From the NCBI GenBank assembly GCA_024640845.1, contig JAHEEE010000006.1:1-64000 (forward strand): a stretch of DNA of 64,000 nt, written 5' to 3'. The position numbers were made by a program, and so were the translations under genes. How positions within the stretch are numbered: position 1 is the stretch's first letter; every line of letters starts with the position of its first letter. The notes beneath the pieces are model-generated. The model did not search any database. It saw only the letters and a program-made list of their open reading frames with translations, and was not told the origin of the DNA. Of the stretch, positions 57,875-64,000 are shown one piece after another. Origin of the DNA: Myxococcales bacterium (lineage in GTDB: Bacteria > Myxococcota_A > Polyangia > Polyangiales > Houyiibacteriaceae).

Positions 57875-60523
57875 ATGCCGCGTATACTCAAGCGAATCGA
57901 ATCGGTCGTGCCTCGCAGGGCGTCGGGGTACGGGGGGAAAGCGCGAGGCTTGGCGGCACTGGCGCGCGCCGGCTTCCCGGTGCCGGCTGCGTACGCGATG
58001 CCCGGGTGGGTTGGCGATTCGTTCTACTCGACCGTGCTCGACATCGCGGACCGACCGAGGGCTTTGTTGCGAGAACCTCATGTTTCCGACGTTCGTCTGC
58101 AAGCGATCGCCGAGCGGGTGCGGGACGCCACGCTCCCGCAGGACGTCGTCCGCGCCGTCAAAGACGCGTTGTTGGCCATGCGCGACGAGGGGGCGACGAG
58201 CTTCGCCGTGCGCTCGTCAGGACTGCACGAAGACCAAGAAGGCGCTTCGGCCGCGGGGATGCATTCCACGGCGCTCAATCTCATGCGCGAGGACGAGGTC
58301 CTCGACGCGATCAAGGTCTGCTGGTCGAGCCTGTTTCGCCCGCGCGTCATCTCCTATCTGCGTATGCTCGATGAAGCGCTACCCGTGTCGGTCGGTATCG
58401 TGATTCAGGCGATGGTTCCGGCCGAGGTGTCCGGTGTCTTGTTCACGGTCAACCCGCTGACCGGTGATGGAGGCGAGGTCGTCATCAACGCCGCGTACGG
58501 CCTTGGCTCACAAGTGGTCGAGGGGCGTGTGACGCCGGACACCTATCGAATCGACAAAGCAACGGGGCAACTGCGCGATCGAATGATTGGCGACAAGGCG
58601 CAGCAAACGCTCCTCGAGCGCTCCGGCGGCGTCCGCGAGGTCGAAGTTCCGCCGGCCGACCGCGCGCGACCGGCGCTTGCGGACCCGCAGCTTCTCCACC
58701 TAAACGATCTAGCGAATCGCATCGAGAACCACTTCGGAGACGCCCGCGACGTCGAATGGGCGATCGCCGGGCAGCAGGTGTACGTGCTTCAGGCGCGCCC
58801 CATCGTCGTTCCCCGTGTCCGGAGCCGCCGAGGCGCGCGGCACGACCGCCTGTGGGACCGCCGAAAGATCGTGTGGAGCAACGCCAACGTCGGCGAGGCG
58901 CTGCCGGGAGTCGCGACGCCATTCACGTGGTCGGTTCTCAGTCAGTTTAGCGACCTGGGATTTCGACGTGCGTTTGGTGCCATGGGGTGCACCGTGCCCC
59001 GCGACGCCGAGCTCGTCGGCGACTTTCGTGGGCGCATCTACATCAACCTGACCGAGTTCAGCGCGATCATGTCGCAGATCCCCTGGATCCATCCTTCGAC
59101 GCTGGTGCGGCTCGGCGGTGGTCAATACGCGCCCGAGCTCGATCAGGTCGTCGCAGAGCGCAATTCCACCGGCTTCGTTCTTCGCCTCCCGCAGACGGTG
59201 TCCCGCTACGTTCGGGAGAACTTCCGCTTGGGCGCGCGCATCGAGGAGTTCGAGAGCTACTTCGCCGAGGAGCGCATGCGGATCGAAGCGATCGACCCGC
59301 GCATTCTCGAGCCGAGTGGGCTCGACCGCATGCTCGGCGACGTCGAGCACCTCCTCGATGAGACCGGATCGATCATGTTGACCGCGTACGCCAACCTCTT
59401 GAGCGCAGTCCTTGCATTGTTGACGATCCTTCGCATTTTCGCCCGCGACCAAGGCCCTGGGTTCTACCGTGATCTGCTGTCTGGCCTCCAAGACGTATCG
59501 AGCGCGCGTCCCGGTTTTGCGCTTCGTCAGATCGCGCAGCTCGCCTGCGATGAGCCAGAGGTCGCGAAGCGGATTCGAAGCACACCTCTCCCGGAGCTTC
59601 GGGTGGATGATCTTCCCCCCGGACGAACGCGCGAGGCGCTCCGGCGGTTCATCGAGGACTATGGTCACCGGGGGGTTCGCGAAGCAGAGATCGCCGCGCC
59701 GAGGTGGGCCGAAGATCCAACCCTCATGTTCGCCGCTTTGCGCTCACACCTCGACCGCTCGGCCGACATACCCGCGCGCGAACGAGGCCTCAGAGCAGCG
59801 CGCGAGGATGCCGAGCGGAAGCTGCAGCAGGGCGTCCCGCTACCCCTGCGTCCCGTCGTCCACAAGCTCCTCGAAGTCGCTCGCCGCTTCACGCGGATGC
59901 GCGAGCACCTTCGAGGCCACGTCATCGAGGTGCTGGGGCTGTTTCGGCGTGTTGCGCTCGAAGCGTCGCGGCGAATCGAGTCGCGTGAGCCGGAAGCCGG
60001 GCCCGATGCGGCCTTCTTTCTGACGCTAACCGAGGTGCGGCGCGTGCTCTATGACGACAACGATCGCGTTGCGCTGCGCGTCCAGCGCCGAAGGCTCGAG
60101 TATGAGCGAAACCGAAAGCTACCGGACCCGCCGACGACGTTTGTCGGCTTCCCACCAGATGATGAGAGCTTCGCTGCGGCGGCGAAGAGCCTCAAGGGCC
60201 TCGCGGCGAGCAGCGGCATCGCGGAAGGCACAGTGCGAATTCTGAACGATCCGTCTCAGGCCGCCGACTTTGCGCCAGGGGAGGTGCTGGTTGTTGCCGC
60301 CGCGGACACGGGCTGGGCTCCGCTGTTTCTCGCCGCTTCAGCGGTCGTCACCGAGCTCGGTGGTCCGCTCTCCCACGCGGCGATCATCCTCCGTGAGTAT
60401 GGCGTCCCCGCCGTCGTCAACGTAAGCAACGCCACCCGCTCCCTTCGCAATGGAGACATCGTGAGAGTGGATGGGGATGCGGGAACAGTCGAAGTGTTGG
60501 GGGCCGTAGCCACTGGGTCTTGA
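57875..60523 (+). CDS. rifampicin phosphotransferase-like / PEP-synthase-family protein
   Basis: The 882-residue protein has an ATP-grasp domain as in PEP synthase (GGKARGLAALARAGFPVP, then FAVRSSGLHEDQEGASAAGMHST, QAMVPAEVSGVLFTVNP, DVEWAIAGQQVYVLQARPI). A large middle domain begins at WSNANVGEALPGVATPFTW, and a swivelling His domain follows (TELGGPLSHAAII, His834). The PEP/pyruvate TIM barrel of true PEP synthase is absent. That order and length equal rifampicin phosphotransferase. Antibiotic inactivation is possible, but related phosphotransferases of unknown substrate are common. Confidence 0.83.
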   Translation: MPRILKRIESVVPRRASGYGGKARGLAALARAGFPVPAAYAMPGWVGDSFYSTVLDIADRPRALLREPHVSDVRLQAIAERVRDATLPQDVVRAVKDALLAMRDEGATSFAVRSSGLHEDQEGASAAGMHSTALNLMREDEVLDAIKVCWSSLFRPRVISYLRMLDEALPVSVGIVIQAMVPAEVSGVLFTVNPLTGDGGEVVINAAYGLGSQVVEGRVTPDTYRIDKATGQLRDRMIGDKAQQTLLERSGGVREVEVPPADRARPALADPQLLHLNDLANRIENHFGDARDVEWAIAGQQVYVLQARPIVVPRVRSRRGARHDRLWDRRKIVWSNANVGEALPGVATPFTWSVLSQFSDLGFRRAFGAMGCTVPRDAELVGDFRGRIYINLTEFSAIMSQIPWIHPSTLVRLGGGQYAPELDQVVAERNSTGFVLRLPQTVSRYVRENFRLGARIEEFESYFAEERMRIEAIDPRILEPSGLDRMLGDVEHLLDETGSIMLTAYANLLSAVLALLTILRIFARDQGPGFYRDLLSGLQDVSSARPGFALRQIAQLACDEPEVAKRIRSTPLPELRVDDLPPGRTREALRRFIEDYGHRGVREAEIAAPRWAEDPTLMFAALRSHLDRSADIPARERGLRAAREDAERKLQQGVPLPLRPVVHKLLEVARRFTRMREHLRGHVIEVLGLFRRVALEASRRIESREPEAGPDAAFFLTLTEVRRVLYDDNDRVALRVQRRRLEYERNRKLPDPPTTFVGFPPDDESFAAAAKSLKGLAASSGIAEGTVRILNDPSQAADFAPGEVLVVAAADTGWAPLFLAASAVVTELGGPLSHAAIILREYGVPAVVNVSNATRSLRNGDIVRVDGDAGTVEVLGAVATGS

Positions 60524-60549
60524 GAGCTCCGTGGTCAGCGTCGGTGCGA

Positions 60550-61022
60550 GGGCTAGCGAGTGTGATTGGGGGCGGGAGGTTGCTGGCTGGAGGGTGGTCG
60601 GTGGGTGGGTTAGCTGGTTTGGTTTGGTAACATCCCCCCACCCACCCCCACCGCGTAGTCCTCCCTCCGCGGCCGTCGCTTCGCTCGGCCTTGGCGGCGC
60701 TACGCGCCGGGCTTCGCCCTTCGGGCTCGCGCTGCCGCGCATGTGATGGGGCAGGGTCTCTTGCGAGCACATTCTGTGGCAGCCCTTTTGATGCAAAGAG
60801 TCGTTCATAAGGGGCTCGGAAAAACGCGATGGGGGTTGGAGCGGGCGTGCGAAGTGACAATCGGGACAACAGCAACCAGCGCCGATTGGCGCGCCGCACC
60901 GAGGCGAGGCTTGCGTGGCCTCACCCTCCCAGTTCTTCCGGCCACCTATGCAAGCCGAGCCGTCCCGTGAAACCCCCATCGCGTTTTTCCGAGACCCGTG
61001 TGTACCTCGACGCCCGGGCGTC
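60550..61022. repeat. full copy of the interspersed repeat (copy E)
   Basis: It runs from gggaggttgct-like sequence, through ggtttggtaacatcc, the GC hairpin CGGCGC-TAC-GCGCCG and the middle module, to the 3' end gtgtgtacctcgacgcccgg. The inverted repeat arms at 60811-60837 and 60971-60997 have the same 160-bp offset as in D2. One arm pair is changed A-T to G-C on both sides, and one mismatch is present. No gene is supported between 60524 and 61041. Confidence 0.88.
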
Positions 61023-61041
61023 CTGCCTTCCAGGGTCCCCA

Positions 61042-61764
61042 GTGCCGGCGTCGGTGCCAGTGCTAGTGTCCGTGCCAGTGCAAGCACCGGAGATCATCTT
61101 CCGCGATTCTGACCTCCTGGTCGTCCACAAGCCCCCCGGCCTTCCGACGACCGCGCCGTCCGCGGAGGATGCGTGCCTGGTGCGTTGGATCGAGGAGCGG
61201 TTCCCTGCGCTCCACGCTCATCCCACCTCACGGCTCGACTCTCCGGTCAGCGGCCTCGTCACCTTCGCGCTCAACAAGGCGGCGAACGAGCGCCTGCTCG
61301 AGGCGCGCCGTTCTGGGACCTACGAGCGACTCTACTTGGGCATCACTTTGCATGATCTCGAAGCCCCCGAAGGCACGTGGTCCTGGCCGATCTCGATCGA
61401 CCCCAACAACGCCAAGCTCCGCATTGCGGGGGCGGGCAAGGGTGAACGCGACGCCCGCACACGATACGAAGTCAGCGCGCGTACGCCATACGCGTCGTTG
61501 CTTCACCTGATGCCCGAGACAGGACGCACCCATCAACTTCGCGTCCATGCAGCCCAAGCTGGCGTGCCGCTTTTCGGCGATCGCGCGTACGGGGGCGAGC
61601 GGCGCCTTTCGCTTGGCGACGGGAGCGTCGTCAGCGCCCGCCGCGTGATGCTTCACTGTGCACGGGTGGGCTTTCGATGGGGCTCGACCTCGAAGCGATT
61701 CGAGGCGCGCCCACCTCAGGACATGGAGCGCGTCTGGACCGCGCTCGGTGGGATCTTCGGCTGA
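61042..61764 (+). CDS. RluA-like RNA pseudouridine synthase
   Basis: The protein (about 240 residues) has the pseudouridine synthase catalytic domain: LLVVHKPPGLPTT, SRLDSPVSGLVTFAL with the catalytic Asp, YERLYLGIT, and GRTHQLRVHAAQAGVPLFGDRAYGG. There is no S4 domain. The N-terminus is unclear, as several in-frame GTGs (61042, 61054, 61066, 61072, 61078) lie in a GTGCCA tract directly after the repeat. A start at 61078 would give the most usual family N-terminus. RNA target is unknown. Confidence 0.85.
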   Translation: MPASVPVLVSVPVQAPEIIFRDSDLLVVHKPPGLPTTAPSAEDACLVRWIEERFPALHAHPTSRLDSPVSGLVTFALNKAANERLLEARRSGTYERLYLGITLHDLEAPEGTWSWPISIDPNNAKLRIAGAGKGERDARTRYEVSARTPYASLLHLMPETGRTHQLRVHAAQAGVPLFGDRAYGGERRLSLGDGSVVSARRVMLHCARVGFRWGSTSKRFEARPPQDMERVWTALGGIFG

Positions 61765-61768
61765 CGGC

Positions 61769-62794
61769 TCAGCTGTTCGTCGAGTACTTTGCGCTGGGCG
61801 ATGGCTCGCTCGGACGCTTGAAGTGTGCCTCGAGCTCGCGTGACAGGATCTCCAGCACGTCCTCCTGAAGCTCGAGCGGGTGACGGATCAACCGCTCGAT
61901 GTTGCGCTGGTAGATGAAGAGACGACGGTGCTCGTCGGCGCCTTGCGTAGCCATCTCGTCGAGCAAAAGCGGAGTCCGCGGGTCCACTCCTTCTGCGACG
62001 ATCTCCAAGCCGGGTAGGTCGGTGACCATGATCAGGTTGCCTTCGAGTCGCTTGGCAAGCTCGTCCGGGAGCTCCCGAAGGGCCGCCTGGACGACCTTCT
62101 CGAACCGTCCACGCGAAGGGGCCCAGGGCGGCGGAGGAAGCTCCCCATCCAGGTGCCTCGTCTTGAGAAACGCGAGAGACGCCTCGCTTTGGCGCCCCTG
62201 CTTGTCCCGAAGGAGACCGAGGTAGTACATGACGTCGGGCGACGCGTCCGCGCGCTCCGCCGCGCGCTCGATTAGGGCGGCCGCAGGCTCGAGCTGGTCG
62301 AGCTCGAAGTGGGCGCGCCCGATGAGGAAGTCGAGCTGTTGGTTGTCGAACGGCCCCTCCGGTAGTCCTAGCAACAGCTCGCCGGCGGCAGCCCGATCGC
62401 CCTGTTGCAGGAGCGCATCGACCTTCAGAACCGACGCGTCGGCGATGTCGTCGGCCGTCTGGCAGCTCTCGAGCGCTTGGTCGAGTACCCGGATCGCTTC
62501 GTCGAAGCTGCCGAGTGGGTGAATCAACAGCTCGGCGGCGTTGAGCATGGCCTCGAGGTAATGCTCGTCCAGCTCGATCGCCTGCCGATAGTGCTCGAGC
62601 GCCATGTCGAGGTTCCCGTTCGCCGCGTGGATGTAGCCGATGAGATTGTGGGCATCCGGGGAGTCCCCGTCGAGCTCGAGGGTCTGTTCGGCGGACGCCA
62701 TCGCCCCGTTCAGGTCGCCCTGTGTGACGAGCTCCCACCCCCGGTCCAGATGGGCGCTGAGCCGGTCCATGAAGCCTTCGTGCTGCTCGGACAT
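61769..62794 (-). CDS. TPR protein with degenerate minimal-zincin domain
   Basis: The protein (341 residues) has TPR units at about 15-215 (DGDSPDAHNLIGYIHAANGN, then NLDMALEHYRQAIELDEHYL). A C-terminal domain (about 230-330) follows that resembles the one-zinc minimal metalloprotease family PF06262: EIVAEGVDPRTPLLLDEMA, then RRLFIYQRNIERLIRHP, then EDVLEILSRELEAHF. The zinc motif HExxH reads RELEA, so proteolysis is unlikely. It converges on the RluA-like gene with 4 bp between stop codons. A start six bases earlier (TTG) is unlikely. Confidence 0.78.
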   Translation of the reverse strand: MSEQHEGFMDRLSAHLDRGWELVTQGDLNGAMASAEQTLELDGDSPDAHNLIGYIHAANGNLDMALEHYRQAIELDEHYLEAMLNAAELLIHPLGSFDEAIRVLDQALESCQTADDIADASVLKVDALLQQGDRAAAGELLLGLPEGPFDNQQLDFLIGRAHFELDQLEPAAALIERAAERADASPDVMYYLGLLRDKQGRQSEASLAFLKTRHLDGELPPPPWAPSRGRFEKVVQAALRELPDELAKRLEGNLIMVTDLPGLEIVAEGVDPRTPLLLDEMATQGADEHRRLFIYQRNIERLIRHPLELQEDVLEILSRELEAHFKRPSEPSPSAKYSTNS

Positions 62795-62863
62795 GGTCAA
62801 TCCGGAAACTTACGTGGCGGCTTTGCGACGTCAAGCGGAACCGTGCGCTATGATTCATTTGGA

Positions 62864-63751
62864 ATGCTTAGGTTTTTCACTGCGCTAGCAATCCTTGCGA
62901 TCGGCTCCTGCGCATCCGAGCCATGGCCGGCGGGCCAGACGATCTCCGTCGGAACCTCGGACCGTGGCTACCTCCGTGATGCAGTGGCGCTGCCGGACCG
63001 GGGAGAGGGCTACCGACGCGTGCGGCCCGAGGAGAGCAGCCGCTACGGCACTCCCACGTTGGTGATGGCGATCGAGCGTGCGGCCCGTGAGGTCGCTGCC
63101 GCGTTTCCGGGTGGGTACCCCCTTCGTGTTGGAGACTTGTCAGCTGCGCGGGGTGGCACGCATCCGCGGCACCGGAGTCATCGGTCCGGACGCGACGCGG
63201 ACCTGCTGTTCTTCGCGCGCGATGCGGGTGGTCTCACCGCGCGCAACACCGGATGGATGCGCTTTGATGCCTTCGGTCTCTCCACTATGCCCGGCGGTGT
63301 CCATGCGTTCGATGAAGCGCGCAATTGGCACCTCGTCCGCACGCTCGTCATGGATGACGAGGCGCGCGTGAAATGGCTCTTCTGTTCGGACGAGCTCAAG
63401 GCGCGTCTTCTGCGCTACGCGGCCCGTCATGAACGCTCGCCTGAAGCCGTGGTGCGCGCGACTTGGGTGCTTCACCAGCCCTCGCGGGGTGACACACACG
63501 ATGATCATTTTCACCTTCGGGTCGGTTGCGGCCCCGCGGAGCGGAGTCTCGGCTGCCAGGAGGAGGCTCCGCATTGGCCCTGGTTGACCGACGCCGCGCG
63601 CAAGGACGATGGCGCGGCGGTCGTCGCCGCGACCGATGCGCACTTGGTGCGGTGGCTACTGACCGAGGAGCATGTGGATCAACGAGGCCACGTCGCTCGG
63701 AGTCGCTTCGACGCCGCATCGCAACCACCCTTGGCCACTGCTGCTCGCTAG
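62864..63751 (+). CDS. MepA-like murein endopeptidase lipoprotein
   Basis: The 295-residue protein has a lipobox (AIGSC, Cys17) and the M74 (penicillin-insensitive endopeptidase) zinc motifs: GGTHPRHRSHRSGRDADL and, near residue 210, DTHDDHFHLRVGC. The family cleaves D-Ala-meso-DAP cross-links in peptidoglycan, in the periplasm. TATGAT lies nine bases before the ATG. The last 96 bases overlap the converging receiver-like gene, an unusual extent. Confidence 0.88.
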   Translation: MLRFFTALAILAIGSCASEPWPAGQTISVGTSDRGYLRDAVALPDRGEGYRRVRPEESSRYGTPTLVMAIERAAREVAAAFPGGYPLRVGDLSAARGGTHPRHRSHRSGRDADLLFFARDAGGLTARNTGWMRFDAFGLSTMPGGVHAFDEARNWHLVRTLVMDDEARVKWLFCSDELKARLLRYAARHERSPEAVVRATWVLHQPSRGDTHDDHFHLRVGCGPAERSLGCQEEAPHWPWLTDAARKDDGAAVVAATDAHLVRWLLTEEHVDQRGHVARSRFDAASQPPLATAAR

Positions 63752-64000
63752 GTCCGTCAGATCGCGGTGCCTGTCGGAAGCGCCCCAAATCAAAACTGCG
63801 GAGCTGCTTGGCAGCTCGTGGGCCAGCGTTGCAATCGTCGACGGCTGGACCGAGGCTTCGACACAATCGATCACGACCATCGGGCTGAGCGAGGCAGTCG
63901 CCTTCAGATTGTCCAGGAATGCGACCACGTCCTCGATCTGTTGGACCGCAGCGGCAGCGCCGACATTCTCCGCAATCTCCCTGCAGCGAGCGCGGCTGCG
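63656..64000 (-). CDS. receiver-like protein, 5' end cut by the window
   Basis: The frame is open from the stop codon at 63656 to the window edge. The last 114 residues look like the second part of a response-regulator receiver fold: VVIDCVEASVQPSTIATLAHELP with Asp in the phospho-acceptor position, VLIWGASDRHRD and a final helix with DVASLIHMLLG. The conserved Lys is not evident. A pseudo-receiver of the type common in myxobacteria is likely. The real start lies beyond the window. Confidence 0.6.
   Translation of the reverse strand, partial: RSRARCREIAENVGAAAAVQQIEDVVAFLDNLKATASLSPMVVIDCVEASVQPSTIATLAHELPSSSAVLIWGASDRHRDLTDLASSSGQGWLRCGVEATPSDVASLIHMLLGQ

Noticed and set aside
56641..58374. 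Open frame of 577 codons antisense to purF and running into the next gene
   Set aside because: It covers two well-supported genes, and its protein sequence has no domain.

Overview
The window is GC-rich, gene-dense bacterial chromosome. I read it as a member of the Myxococcota (former Deltaproteobacteria), probably a polyangial or marine lineage. The pointers are a zinc-ribbon Ser/Thr kinase, a Cys-rich lipoprotein with Kazal and eight-cysteine modules, a CcmE with CxxxY instead of HxxxY, many TPR proteins, and ATP synthase a and c genes without the F1 genes. This assignment is inference; there is no rRNA, tRNA, CRISPR array, prophage or transposase gene here.

Layout. 1-11.8 kb, minus strand: a crotonase-family enzyme, two parvulin-type prolyl isomerases, a lone receiver, then a translationally coupled moxR-bat operon (moxR, DUF58, a BatD-adjacent membrane protein, batA, batB, batC, batD, a batE-like gene). 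11.9-20 kb: hemL, an ATP synthase Fo operon (atpZ/atpI-like, atpB, atpE), a ccmE variant, a coiled-coil secreted protein and a mrfA-mrfB type DNA-repair pair. 20-25 kb: an interspersed repeat, a Cys-rich lipoprotein, OsmC, a long palindrome, a Dus enzyme and a class II amidotransferase. 25-31.6 kb: a three-gene biotin-dependent acyl-CoA carboxylase, an esterase lipoprotein, a class V aminotransferase and small membrane proteins. 31.7-39 kb: cstA, dapA, pyrD, a dicarboxylate symporter, tyrA and dapB. 39-47 kb: zinc ribbon plus kinase, queA-tgt, purH-purD-tsaC. 47-53.5 kb: an rluD-like gene, a DUF72 gene, TPR genes and an isobutyryl-CoA-mutase-like large subunit. 53.5-64 kb: two full copies of the repeat, N-formylglutamate amidohydrolase, an alpha/beta hydrolase, purF, a rifampicin-phosphotransferase-like protein, an RluA-like synthase, a TPR/pseudo-zincin protein, a MepA-like lipoprotein and a receiver-like gene cut by the window end.

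Together the genes cover envelope assembly (prolyl isomerases, Bat complex, MepA), energy and acyl-CoA metabolism, purine, pyrimidine, lysine and tyrosine synthesis, and an unusual number of RNA-modification enzymes (queA, tgt, dus, tsaC, two pseudouridine synthases).

The most novel material is non-coding. First, a multi-copy intergenic repeat of about 470 bp carries a 27-bp inverted repeat whose arms are exactly 160 bp apart in two copies and show a compensatory base change. Second, a symmetric 150-bp palindrome lies between osmC and dus. Third, a -10 hexamer sits 7 or 8 nt before several start codons, which suggests leaderless transcription.
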